From Bog-532 sp963775825 (GTDB lineage: Bacteria; Actinomycetota; Actinomycetes; Streptosporangiales; Streptosporangiaceae), in the NCBI GenBank assembly GCA_963775825.1, contig CAVZKY010000032.1, positions 124,001 to 188,000 of the forward strand: DNA of 64,000 bases, written 5' to 3'. The notes below the pieces were generated by a model that ran no database searches, had not been told where the DNA came from, and saw only the letters and a program-made list of their open reading frames with translations. The translations under genes and the position numbers were made by a program. Shown here one piece after another: positions 1-8,559 of this stretch; position 1 is the stretch's first letter, and the number at the start of each line of letters is the position of its first letter.

Positions 1-51
1 GAACTCCCGGTAATCCTCGATCAGCCGGTCACGAACCAGGAAGACATCCAT
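1..51 (-). CDS. N-terminus of probable DEAD/DEAH-box helicase (partial, runs off the left edge)
   Basis: Only 17 codons are inside the window, read leftwards from an ATG at 51 (M-D-V-F-L-V-R-D-R-L-I-E-D-Y-R-E-F). This MDVF..RD.LI.DYR pattern matches my memory of the N-terminus of large actinobacterial DEAD/DEAH helicases, some with DUF1998-type C-termini. No helicase motif is visible here, so the call is tentative. The upstream sequence has only a weak purine-rich stretch; a GTG two codons upstream (57) is an alternative start. Confidence 0.4.
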   Translation of the reverse strand, partial: MDVFLVRDRLIEDYREF

Positions 52-383
52 GTCCACGCCCCACTCTGTCACATCTCGCGACTTAGGGTCACCCTCTCGC
101 GCCACATCCACAAGCGTGCAAGGTCAGGCATGTTTGGGATGTGGAAGTCCGCCACGCGGTTGGCGCGACGATAGGGGCCCATATGAATAGACGCCGGAAG
201 TGCCAGGCAAGGTTACTTTGTTGCGGCCACCTGAGTTTCTGTCACACAATTGAGACAAACGGAGCGGCGATAATTGGCCCGACTCAACCTGGGGCGCCGC
301 CATGGAACTTTCCGCTCAGGCAGCGCCGTCCGCCACGTCGCCGTGCGATGAGCTCAACTCAGACGTTCGCATATGGAAGGAGG
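52..383. other. Non-coding stretch between the helicase start and DUF397 gene
   Basis: No convincing gene on either strand. It presumably carries the promoter of the leftward helicase-like gene and the 3' flank of the DUF397 gene. Parts are less GC-rich than the neighbours (around 215-275). I see no clear terminator hairpin. Confidence 0.4.
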
Positions 384-650
384 TCAGGCTCGGTCAAAGC
401 CCAGTTTCGGATTTCTCACGCGCTGAACGAACGACTTCCACATTGGCGCGGTCAAGGCCAATTTGGGCCCGTTTGGGTCCTTGGAGTCACGGACGGCGAT
501 GAGGGGCTTGCTGGTGGAGGCCACCTCGATGCATTCACCGCCGTTGCCACCGCTGTAGCTGGCCTTCCGCCAAACGCCGACCTCTATGCATCCGCCGCCG
601 TTGGCGCCGCTGTAACTGGCCTTGCGCCAGGTCACGTGGCCGATGTCCAT
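384..650 (-). CDS. DUF397 domain protein (WhiJ/Bld-type partner)
   Basis: An 88-residue protein. The DUF397 signature appears twice: W8-RKASYSG followed by N-G-G and C-I-E-V, then again from W27. The first copy is only a half-unit, so the N-terminus looks like a short internal duplication. The second copy continues into the usual V-R-D-S-K-D-P segment and a C-terminal helix. It overlaps the 3' end of the XRE gene by 19 bases, so the two are probably translationally coupled. In Streptomyces such small proteins are encoded beside XRE/DUF5753 regulators and modulate development and antibiotic production, probably by binding the regulator. That functional role is inferred from the family. Confidence 0.85.
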   Translation of the reverse strand: MDIGHVTWRKASYSGANGGGCIEVGVWRKASYSGGNGGECIEVASTSKPLIAVRDSKDPNGPKLALTAPMWKSFVQRVRNPKLGFDRA

Positions 651-1468
651 GATTTTGCTGCTTCCTCAAGTAGCGCCTGTGAGGTCGCCCACGGGAGTGC
701 CTCGCGTACGAGCGTATCCCAGCAATCGGCCAGCGTTCCGACATCTTCAGAGCGGTCGACGAGCTGTCCTTGAGCCGCAGTCTCCTGGTATCCGACGGTC
801 GGCGCGTCCTCGATATCGGCGATCGCAAACCCTCCCGCACATAGTCCCAGGTGCGCTCCTACTGCTGAGGAGATGACCTGCACCGACACGCGCGGGCGTC
901 GGGCCGCTTCGATCAGCTGAACAATCTGCTCCCGCATCACGTACCGTCCGCCCACGGGGCGGCGCAGCATCGACTCGTCCACGATTACCCAGAAGGCGGG
1001 AGGATCATCGCGCGTAAAGATCTCCTGACGTTTCAGCCGGGCCGCGACCAGTTGGTCGATCTCCTCGTCCTTCACGCCGAAGCGTGTTCGGAAGACGGCC
1101 CGCGCGTAGTCCTCTGTCTGGAGTAGGCCAGGCACCAGCAATGGTTCGAACCAGCGGAGCCGTTTCGCCTCCCGCTCGGAGACTAGCCAGTCCTGGAACC
1201 ACGACGGGTAGGCCTGGTAGCCCAAGCCGTCGCCGATCTCGTCTCGGAGGCGGGTCAGGGCGCCGTCGGCTGGGAGGACTCGCTCCAGGTCTTCGGTGAC
1301 GTCGGCGGTGGCAGCGCGCTGGCCTAGCTCGATGGCCTGGATTAACGAGACGGACTTGCTGATCTGGCGGGCCAGTTCGGTGCGGCTCAAGCCGGCTCGT
1401 TCGCGGTAGTAACGGAGCATGGCGCCGAACACCTGGCGGGGGGTGCGGGCGGTTTCTCGTGATGTCAT
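632..1468 (-). CDS. XRE-family regulator with DUF5753 (WhiJ-like)
   Basis: 278 residues from the ATG at 1468, which has GGAGGG just upstream; the reading frame stays open further upstream but no better start is seen. Residues about 10-65 form a helix-turn-helix (AGLSRTELARQ, SVSLIQAIE). The rest matches DUF5753 (YPSWFQDWL, EPLLVPGLLQTEDYARA near residues 100-125). This is the DNA-binding member of the widespread actinomycete XRE/DUF397/ATPase triad, acting in the cytoplasm as a developmental or secondary-metabolism regulator. The DUF397 gene overlaps its 3' end and an RsbW-like ATPase gene diverges from it across about 170 bases. Family and architecture are clear; the target genes are unknown. 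Confidence 0.9.
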   Translation of the reverse strand: MTSRETARTPRQVFGAMLRYYRERAGLSRTELARQISKSVSLIQAIELGQRAATADVTEDLERVLPADGALTRLRDEIGDGLGYQAYPSWFQDWLVSEREAKRLRWFEPLLVPGLLQTEDYARAVFRTRFGVKDEEIDQLVAARLKRQEIFTRDDPPAFWVIVDESMLRRPVGGRYVMREQIVQLIEAARRPRVSVQVISSAVGAHLGLCAGGFAIADIEDAPTVGYQETAAQGQLVDRSEDVGTLADCWDTLVREALPWATSQALLEEAAKSWTSAT

Positions 1469-1638
1469 TTTCCCTCCACATACACGAGGCACACAATTCT
1501 GGGCTGGCACATACACAGGCCCGGTGTCCCCTACGGTCGGCCGGCAATGCTCTGTGTAGCTATTACGAATGTACTCCCCGCCAGCGACAGTCAGATGAGC
1601 ATCAGTGACGAGTCGTTGAGGACAGCGAGGACACTCGA

Positions 1639-2052
1639 ATGTGCAATCAGGTGATGCCGGGATGCGTCGCGCCTGCGCGGCCGCGCGCTTGTGCCTTCTC
1701 CTTTCCCGGGCGCCGTGATCGGGTCCGCTATACACGTGCTTTTGTTGCCCGGTTCCTGGACGGGCACCCTGCCGCCGATGATGTGGTCCTCCTGATCAGG
1801 GAGCTCGCGGCCAATGCGTGCACGCATAGCGATAGCGGCCGGCCGGGCGGCAGCTACACGGTCCGTATTCAGGTCCGCGAAGGCGGGCGCGTGCACGCCG
1901 AGGTCGAGGACCAGGGGAGCTCCTGGAAAGGTTCGCTCACGGAAACCGAGAGCCCGCACGGGCTGTTCCTCGTTCGCTCGCTGGCGGCCGAGTGCGGCAC
2001 CCGGCCGGGGGCCCGCGGTTGGGTGACCTGGTTTGTGCTCGGCCGGGCGTGA
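1639..2052 (+). CDS. RsbW-like ATP-binding protein (HATPase_c, anti-sigma type)
   Basis: 137 residues. The GHKL/HATPase_c boxes are visible: an N-box with E55, N59 and H63 (ELAANACTHS), a G1 box near D91-G93 (VEDQGS) and a G2-like segment around G108 (HGLFLVRSLA). It is compact, as usual for stand-alone actinomycete RsbW/SpoIIAB-like kinases that bind sigma or anti-sigma antagonists. GAGGA lies about seven bases before the ATG. It is divergent from the XRE/DUF397 pair, which is the conserved arrangement of the abaA/whiJ-type clusters. The kinase substrate cannot be told from the sequence. Confidence 0.85.
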   Translation: MCNQVMPGCVAPARPRACAFSFPGRRDRVRYTRAFVARFLDGHPAADDVVLLIRELAANACTHSDSGRPGGSYTVRIQVREGGRVHAEVEDQGSSWKGSLTETESPHGLFLVRSLAAECGTRPGARGWVTWFVLGRA

Positions 2053-2290
2053 CCGGGCTGGCATCACGCTGGAGACCGCGCTCGCCGCTGCCCGGCAGAC
2101 GCTCGCCTCGGTGACCGAACGTGCCAAGCAGCCCGGCTACTACTCTGGCGCCCGGACCGACATCATCAACGCGCACGCCGACCTACGGGCTGCCCTGGAC
2201 ATGCTGATCAAGGCGGCTGGGCCAGATGGTCACGGGATAACCGGAATGCCGGAAGCACGGGATTCTTCACCCGGCCCAAACGCTGGATAA
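2033..2290 (+). CDS. Small hypothetical helical protein
   Basis: An open frame of 85 codons beginning at a TTG inside the end of the ATPase gene (20-base overlap). The central part (about residues 12-63) is Ala/Leu-rich and amphipathic, typical of a real helical protein, and ends in a short polar tail. The start is uncertain; in-frame GTG codons lie further inside. I do not recognise a family. Coupling to the ATPase gene suggests a related role, but that is inference. Confidence 0.45.
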   Translation: MCSAGRDRAGITLETALAAARQTLASVTERAKQPGYYSGARTDIINAHADLRAALDMLIKAAGPDGHGITGMPEARDSSPGPNAG

Positions 2291-2531
2291 CAACGCTGGA
2301 TAATGGGGTAACGGGCCAGCTGGTGGTTGCAGCTCTGCTGAAGTGCACCGGCCGCCAGCTTCGTGACCTGCTACGGTGCCGGGCCGACCGCTCTGGCATC
2401 CAGGGCCATCAGCACAGGCCCCGGGCTGAGTGCCCACTCCTCAGCTGTGGGGCCGCCGACGGCGGAACGGGATGTTCGTCTGCCTCGTCCGCGGTCATCG
2501 GACCATTTCCCCGTGGGCGGCGAGGATCAGA

Positions 2532-2972
2532 GTGGATGCTTTTTGTGCCATCGTTGCCGGTGAGGCGGAGGCGAGCGTGGCCTTCGCCGATGACCGCGTG
2601 GTGGCCTTCATGGACCTGGGGGCGGTGACGCCCGGGCATGTCCTTGTCGTGCCCCGGCTGCACGCCACGGGCCTGGAGGACCTGGACGAGGAAACCAGCA
2701 TGCACGTCTGGCGGATCGGCCACCGCATCGGCCGGGCCCTGCGGCGGTCCGGGCTGCGCTGTGAGGGCGTGAATGTGTTCCTCGCCGACGGCGAGGCCGC
2801 CTTCCAGGAGGTTTTCCACTTCCATCTGCACGTCTTCCCCCGTTTCGCCGGTGACGGCTTCCGCATCGACGCGGACTGGGCGACCCGTGCCCGCCACCTG
2901 CTCGACGAAGAAGCCCGGCACGTCCGGCAAGGGCTGTCTGCTCTTGGCTTCACTCGTTCCGGCTGGGAGTGA
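2532..2972 (+). CDS. HIT-family hydrolase
   Basis: 146 residues from a GTG at 2532 that has GAGG seven bases upstream; an earlier ATG (2430) would add an Arg-rich leader unlike the family. The histidine triad is H96-F-H98-L-H100 followed by VFPR, with the upstream GHVLVVPR segment (residues 35-42). HIT proteins hydrolyse nucleoside phosphoramidates, dinucleoside polyphosphates or related AMP conjugates. The N-terminal zinc-type pair C-x-F-C common in this branch is reduced to A-F-C. It stands alone, with 28-bp imperfect direct repeats just downstream. The substrate is unknown. Confidence 0.88.
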   Translation: MDAFCAIVAGEAEASVAFADDRVVAFMDLGAVTPGHVLVVPRLHATGLEDLDEETSMHVWRIGHRIGRALRRSGLRCEGVNVFLADGEAAFQEVFHFHLHVFPRFAGDGFRIDADWATRARHLLDEEARHVRQGLSALGFTRSGWE

Positions 2973-2994
2973 TTCCCGAGGGAGGGAGGGCTAA

Positions 2995-3055
2995 GTGTCA
3001 CTTACAGGTGTTTCACAGGGCTGCTACGTGTCGTTCACAGGTGTCTCATGGGGCT
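2995..3055. repeat. Pair of imperfect 28-bp direct repeats
   Basis: Copies at 2995-3022 and 3028-3055 match at 22 of 28 positions. Both begin GTGTC and contain ACAGGTGT..CA. They sit between the HIT gene and the broken lipoprotein gene. They could be an eroded insertion-sequence end or a regulator site; no transposase is adjacent. Confidence 0.5.
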
Positions 3056-3160
3056 AATTGATGAGGGCGCGTCAGCGTCGAGTGCATGCGAGAGCCTTCG
3101 GATTTCTCTTCGTTTCATCCGGCTGGCGACGGACGGGACGAGCTCGCCCGGTCTGGTCTG

Positions 3161-4625
3161 ATGGACCGCAGGACGATGCTGTCCCGCGCGCTGGCCCCGG
3201 AGGCGGCCGCGGCAGGTGCACCGGTGCTGCTGTCGGCCTGCACGCAGGCCTCCGCTGACGCACCGGCGGGGACGGCCTCCGGTGCGGGGCCCGGTGTCCC
3301 GGACGCGCAGGTGCCGCCGTTCACCTGGAGAAGGTCGCTGCCGATCGATTCGATGAGTCCGGGGATCGGCGTGATCGGCGGGACCGAGCTGCGTGCGCTG
3401 GCCACAATGGACGGATCCCTGTACGCGGGCAACAGCTACTGGAGAGACTCCCGCCAGGCCGATCCCCGGCTGCCCGGCGCCCAGGTGCTGGTCCTGGACG
3501 CTCCTGCCGCGTCCTGGAAGGTCGACACCGAGTTCAGCGAACGCATAACGTCGGGCCAGCAAGCGGCCTGCGCCGCTATCAGGGCATCGGCGCTCTCTGC
3601 ACGGTCCGGTTCGGTTCCGACTATCGTGGACGGCCGCTGACCACTCCGCATTCGGTGCTGCTGGCCAGTGTCTGGGATCGCCTGGGCAGCCTCACGGTGT
3701 TCGCCAAGGGCGGCCAGTCGGGACGCTGGTCGCAAACCAGCCTGGCACCGGCAGCGCCGAAGGGTGCGCAGACGCGCAGCTTCGGCTACCACCGCGACTC
3801 GGTCACCGGTATCGAACGCGCGTCCGCGGGAACGAATCCCGTCGGCATCATCAGCGGCGTGTACGACCCGACCGGTCCCGGCCGGATCGTCTGGGACACC
3901 GAGCCGGAAACAGGAGTATCACCCACCCGGCCCGGCAACGCGTGATGAGCTTCGCCGAGTGCAGCGGGAAACTGTACGCCACCGTGGCGTGGGAGATCTA
4001 CGAGCGTCAGGACGGCAGCACGGCCTCCTGGACGAAGGTATTCACCTGGGGACAGGGGCTGCCGCTGACCGGATCGGGCGGTTTGCGGGGCCTGACCTGT
4101 ATCGCGGACCCCTCTGGCGGCGGGCAGGCTCTTCTGGTCGCCGCGGAAGGAGGGCAAGGCCGCCTGCTGCGCATCGTACCCGGGGACCACTACAGCGCCG
4201 CGGCCGACCTCGACGTGCTCACCTACGCCTCCAGGGAGCTGCACACTCCGGTCCGCGCGCTCATCGTCGCCTACAACGACATGACCCCCTACCCGCAGGC
4301 ACCGCAGCCGGGGCTGTCACCTGGGTCCCTGCTCATCGGCGGCTACGACGCGAAAACACCCCAGTCCCCCAACGGGTTCGGCCCGCTCCACAAGGCTCCC
4401 GGTGCCTACGTGCTCATCCGGGACCCCCACGGGGGCTACCGCTCTCTGGAAGTTCTCGACCCGGCCATCACCCCCACGCCCGCGCTGGTAGCCACCCGTA
4501 CCATCGCCTTGTCGTCGTTCTCGTCCGACCCGCCCGGGACCATCTACGCCGGAGGATTCGACGCCGGGCAACTCACCCCGCACAACTCCGCCTGGCTCTA
4601 CCGCGGCACCCGCACTGCCACCTGA
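3161..4625 (+). pseudogene. Secreted lipoprotein gene with two frame breaks
   Basis: Three consecutive frames give one continuous protein of roughly 485 residues. The first part starts at ATG 3161 with a twin-Arg-like D-R-R-T-M-L segment, a hydrophobic stretch and a lipobox-like L-L-S-A-C (Cys near residue 27), so an extracytoplasmic lipoprotein is expected. The frame changes near 3541 and again near 3905-3912; both changes fit a one-base loss. The remainder is Gly/Tyr/Trp-rich with repeated short strand-like segments, suggestive of a beta-propeller-like extracellular domain, but I do not recognise the family. It may be a real pseudogene or an assembly artefact. Confidence 0.65.
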
Positions 4626-5024
4626 TCTCTTGATCCACAGGTCCTGGCAATAACCCCTCACTATGCCGGGTCGTTTTCGGGGCCGTACCGCGGTGGCGTC
4701 GCGAAAGTCGGGGACGGCGGCTCAGCGATTTCCGCAGGGGCCTCATCGCTTGACGCCTGCGTGGTCAGGAGAGATCCATGACCTTCGGTAGCGACTGCTT
4801 GAACATGGCTCTTGTCGCAGCAGGGCCCCGGCAAAGTCGCGTAGTGCTGCATGATCGTCTGGGGGGATTGGCCAGGCTATTGTGGCCCGCGGCGGTGACC
4901 CGCAGCGCATGACGCTCAGCGGCCAGGCACTGGCGATGACTTCGGGCCCGGCGGATCGTCCTCACGGGGGGCGGCACGCGGCAATGGTCCCGCTCGCCGT
5001 GAAGCAACGTGTCAGGAGGTCACT
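4626..5024. other. Intergenic region, no gene seen
   Basis: About 400 bases between the lipoprotein remnant and the reductase gene. The open frames in it are short, with no recognisable protein. The last 20 bases hold a strong AGGAGGT ribosome-binding site (5014-5020) for the next gene. Confidence 0.4.
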
Positions 5025-5669
5025 GTGTCGCAAGTCCGGGTGCACAACTTCTCGGTGTCGCTGGATGGGTTCGGCACCGGCGCGGGGCAAAGCCTGGATG
5101 CCCCGTTTGGGCATGCGGGAACCCGGCTGCACGAGTGGTTTTTCGCGACCCGCACGTTCCACGCCATGCAGGGCCAGCCCGGCGGCAGCACCGGCATCGA
5201 CGACGCCTTTGCCAGCGCCTGGTGCCCGGGCATCGGCGCCGAGATCATGGGCCGGGGCAAGTTCGGCCCCTACCACGGCCCCTGGCCGGACCAGGAGTGG
5301 AACGGATGGTGGGGAGACAGCCCGCCGTTCCACACCCCGGTCTTTGTTCTCACTCACCATCTGCGGCGCCCGGTCCAGATGAACGGCGGTACCACGTTTG
5401 ACTTCCTCGACGCCAGCCCCGCCCAGGCGCTTGCGCAGGCGCGCCAGGCCGCCGCTGGCCGGGACATCCGCATCGGCGGCGGTCCGTCCACTATCCGCGA
5501 GTTCCTGGCCGCCGGCCTGATCGACTACGCGCACATCGTCGTGGTGCCCATCGTGCTGGGCCGCGGGGAGCGGCTCTGGGACGGGCTGGAGGCGCTCGAA
5601 GACCGCTTCCGCATTGAGGCCGCCAGCAGCCCCAGCGGCGTCACCCACGTCACCCTCAGCCGGCGGTAA
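5025..5669 (+). CDS. Dihydrofolate reductase / RibD C-terminal family protein
   Basis: 214 residues from GTG 5025, with AGGAGGT ending four bases upstream. The sequence follows the RibD_C/DHFR-like fold of actinobacterial YyaP/YwjB-type proteins: an N-terminal S-L-D-G-F strand, the segment IMGRGKFGP (about residues 74-82), PVFVLTHH (about 105-112), and the NADPH-site-like I-R-I-G-G-G-P-S-T with the following DYAHIVVVPIVLGRGERLW. It is a predicted cytoplasmic NAD(P)H-dependent reductase of unknown substrate. It is monocistronic here. Confidence 0.88.
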   Translation: MSQVRVHNFSVSLDGFGTGAGQSLDAPFGHAGTRLHEWFFATRTFHAMQGQPGGSTGIDDAFASAWCPGIGAEIMGRGKFGPYHGPWPDQEWNGWWGDSPPFHTPVFVLTHHLRRPVQMNGGTTFDFLDASPAQALAQARQAAAGRDIRIGGGPSTIREFLAAGLIDYAHIVVVPIVLGRGERLWDGLEALEDRFRIEAASSPSGVTHVTLSRR

Positions 5670-5715
5670 CCGGCGGCAGCACGGCGGGCATGCTAGCCGG
5701 GCCTGGCGAAGCCGT

Positions 5716-6100
5716 TCAGCACTTCATGATCGTTCGGTGCTCGTCCCGGCCGTGCCCGCGGCCGCACGACTCATGCGCGATAGGGATCTGCCGCCAGGGA
5801 GGATTCTTGAGCTGGGCGAACAGGTGCGGCTGGTTGCCTTTGACCGTGATCAGGTAATGCGCGCCGCGACGGTGGAGGTATTCGGCGTGGTCGCGCTGAG
5901 CGTGCCGGGCATCGGCGGTAATCACAGCGTCCCGGATGCCGGCCGGGTCCAGCAGCACGCTGAACCGGGTGATCTCATTGGTCTTCGCGCCCACGCCGGC
6001 CTGGCCCAGCACCGCGCCGTGAGCGTGGTCAAGCGCAGCGAGCAGGTGCGGGGCATCCTGGCCGCCGCGACCGGAGCCGCGGTGACCGTGGCCCCGAACG
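5716..6100 (-). mobile_element. ISAs1-family transposase fragment
   Basis: The frame read leftwards contains the middle of an ISAs1 DDE transposase: HLLAALDHAHGAVLGQ, KTNEITRF, LLDPAGIRDAVITADA and TVKGNQPHLFAQL, then GHGRDEHRTI. Both ends of the normal protein (about 350-400 residues) are missing, so it is inactive. At its right end the complementary strand carries the last codons of an LCP gene, suggesting insertion into, or recombination at, a lost LCP paralogue. Confidence 0.8.
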
Positions 6101-6129
6101 CCAAATACGGCATCCCCTGTGTGCACTAA
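6088..6129 (+). pseudogene. 3' tail fragment of an LCP (LytR-type) gene
   Basis: The plus strand here encodes V-T-V-A-P-N-A-K-Y-G-I-P-C-V-H and a stop. This is nearly identical to the last 15 residues of the intact LCP protein ending at 22542 (V-T-V-G-S-N-A-K-Y-G-I-P-C-V-Y). Nothing else of an LCP gene is present; the sequence to the left is ISAs1 transposase on the other strand. I read it as a scar of a deleted paralogue. Confidence 0.6.
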
Positions 6130-6312
6130 TGCTCAGGCGGGCCCGGCTCAGGGGCGGTAAAACCCTCGGGCAACCGGGCTATGAGGTCAGCCCCGGCAGG
6201 CGGGCGGAGGTACCAGCTCGCCCGGCGCGACCAAGCCGATTCGCCGGGGTTGCCGGGCGTGCCCGGATATGCTCGCCGAGAAACGTTTCCGCCCCGCGGA
6301 GGGAGGTATCGG

Positions 6313-7446
6313 GTGGATCTGGTGCAGCGGGCCGGGGACCTCAAGGCAGAGCTGATCGACTTCGCCCTATCGCCCCGTTTCGACCGGGAACTGTCGGCGG
6401 TGGTCGCCGGGCAGTTTCCCGGCGGGCTGGTGACCGATGAGGCGATGTTCTCCATGGTCCTGGACCACTTCGCCTTGCAGTACCGGCTCCGGTCGGGAAG
6501 CACCGTCGTCGAGGCGTTCGTCGCGGCCCATCCCGAGCTGACCGGCGCCGAACGGGATATGCTGCTGCGCTGGCAGGACGTCGTAGAGGGGATTTTCGAC
6601 GTCACCGGCAAGGACGGTGACGCCCTGGTTCTGGTCAACGTCCTGGACGAGCTCACCTACCGGGCCCGATCCAACATGGGCCGCACAGCGCTCAAACCGC
6701 TGAAGAAGGGCATGATCCTCGTCGGCCGCCTCGTGCGGGCCAGCGACGATTGGATGGTCTCGGGCCATTTGTCCGCATACCCTGCGTCTGAGCGTGATGC
6801 GATGCTGGCTGTGGCGGCTGAGCAGGCGCTGCGCCACCCCGCGATGGTCTTCCGCAATCCGGACAAGCTCGCGCAGGCCCGCCGGGTCCTGGCCGAGCAT
6901 CACAAGACGTTCGTGGACCTGTTCGGCGCGGACCTTATCGTGGTGCCCGGCACTGAGGTGGCCACTACGGTGCAGGCCTACCATCGCCACCTGGCCCAGC
7001 AGGCCAGCCCCGGGGCCGAGCCGGCGGAGCTCCCGCCGATGGACCTCCCCGACGACATCCTGGACGCCGACAGCGTTGCAATTCATTCCCTCGCAGAAGA
7101 GGGATTGAGCTTCTACCCGGACTACGGCCTGCTCGAGGAGCTGTTCAGCAACCCCGCGCTGATCTCCCGCCGCCGTTACCGGGAGATCATCTCCGGCTTC
7201 CTGGGCGACCCCGACATCTCACCCGAGGCGCTGCGACGGCTTGCCGACCGCGATCCCACCAAGGCCAGCACGGTGTTCACCCGGCTCCTCCAGCCCAAGC
7301 GGGGCTTCCACTGGGAGACCGACGGCGAGCAGCTGCTCCGCAAGCACAAACCCAGCTACTTCGACGGCACGCTGCTGCCTCGCACCGTCGTGCTGCCCGA
7401 GCCCCTATCCAGCGCGCTCCGCCGCGCCCGTGCAGAATCTCACTGA
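6313..7446 (+). CDS. Conserved hypothetical protein
   Basis: 377 residues from a GTG at 6313 preceded by GGGAGG; an ATG at 6181 in the same frame would add an Arg/Pro-rich leader. The protein is mixed alpha/beta, soluble, without signal peptide or membrane segment. Landmarks are NVLDELTYRARSNMG (near residue 118), LKKGMILVGRLVRASDDWMVSGH (near 140), and a C-terminal part rich in acidic and aromatic residues. I do not recognise a named domain. The good ribosome-binding site and protein-like composition throughout support a real gene. It lies between transposon remnants. Confidence 0.75.
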   Translation: MDLVQRAGDLKAELIDFALSPRFDRELSAVVAGQFPGGLVTDEAMFSMVLDHFALQYRLRSGSTVVEAFVAAHPELTGAERDMLLRWQDVVEGIFDVTGKDGDALVLVNVLDELTYRARSNMGRTALKPLKKGMILVGRLVRASDDWMVSGHLSAYPASERDAMLAVAAEQALRHPAMVFRNPDKLAQARRVLAEHHKTFVDLFGADLIVVPGTEVATTVQAYHRHLAQQASPGAEPAELPPMDLPDDILDADSVAIHSLAEEGLSFYPDYGLLEELFSNPALISRRRYREIISGFLGDPDISPEALRRLADRDPTKASTVFTRLLQPKRGFHWETDGEQLLRKHKPSYFDGTLLPRTVVLPEPLSSALRRARAESH

Positions 7447-7613
7447 ACGGGACGCAGTTGCTGGCACTGTAACTGAAAACGGCGCCGGCTGGCGGCACGA
7501 GCATGACTAGCACGACCGAGGGACCAACAGTCCGCGCCGCTGCCTTTTGGGCGGCATCGGGGAACTATTGGCAGCCGGGGCCGCGCGACATCGCGACGGC
7601 TCTACTGATCGCG

Positions 7614-7961
7614 CTATCCCCAGAAGATCGCGGTCGGGTCGGCGTCGATCTCCCGCAGGAGGTCATCAACGTGCACCGAGGGCGCGAGCCGGTCGTAGGC
7701 GTGGAACCGCAGGTGGCGGTCACGCCAGAACAGTGACCAGCTCCTGCTCGCCTTGGTGTAGCGCAGCCGTGCGATGGGAAACCGTGTCCAATCCGGGCCG
7801 GCCTCCGGGCGCCAGGGCGGCCTGCACTCCACGATGGTCAGATGCCGCGGCGCGACATCGCATTCCACCCGCATCTGGTCGCGGACATGCGCGGGAACGC
7901 GGTGTTCACACCAGCGCCGCACGCGCGCCACGTCCAGCTCAGGCAATCCGGTTTCCGCCAC
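7614..7961 (-). CDS. DUF3024 domain protein
   Basis: 115 residues from GTG 7961, chosen because homologues begin close to the L-P-E-L-D segment; the frame is open further upstream. Family landmarks are RVRRWCEHRVP, the ECRPPW segment, FPIARLRYTK and LFWRDRHLRFHAYD. DUF3024 proteins are small soluble proteins of unknown function, common in actinobacteria. Here it stands alone beside a transposon remnant. Confidence 0.75.
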   Translation of the reverse strand: MAETGLPELDVARVRRWCEHRVPAHVRDQMRVECDVAPRHLTIVECRPPWRPEAGPDWTRFPIARLRYTKASRSWSLFWRDRHLRFHAYDRLAPSVHVDDLLREIDADPTAIFWG

Positions 7962-8559
7962 CCGCCGAGTCTTGCAGAACGCCGACGCACCCGGAGACCA
8001 GGCGCTGTCCATGGTCCGGCCGGTCCTTGAGAAACCAGCTGGAAGCATCTGCGGCGGTTCCTTCGGTTGTGGCCCATGCGGACCATCGCGGTGGCGCAGC
8101 CGGGTTGCTACGAGGCTAGGGGCCTGGCCCGAGGCGGCACGGGCGGTGGGCCGCTGGAAGCCGCTTCTGCCCCCTGTCCACTATCAGCGCTGCCGGTTCT
8201 TCGATATCGAAGGAGCCCGGTACTCCGAGGACGGCAAGGAGTTCGGGCTGCAGGACTCTTCGGCGTCGTCGACACGGCCGACACCGCTACATGGACGACT
8301 TACTCCGACCAAGCTGCCCTCATCGGCAGACTGGGTGCCAGACCTGCTGGCTCACGGGCCGGCGATACGCCGTGCGTCGTTTCCGTCATCGTCGCCTCCG
8401 CAACGGCCGGTACCACTGGTACGCACCACCGTAGCGACACTCGCCGACATTGCGGCCGGGCTTTGTTGGAGATGATCTTGCTGGTGGCTGCAGCCAGTGG
8501 GTCTGAGTCGATGGGTCTGTCAGACGGCCGCCCGGAGCCGGGCCGGGCTGGCAGCTGGG

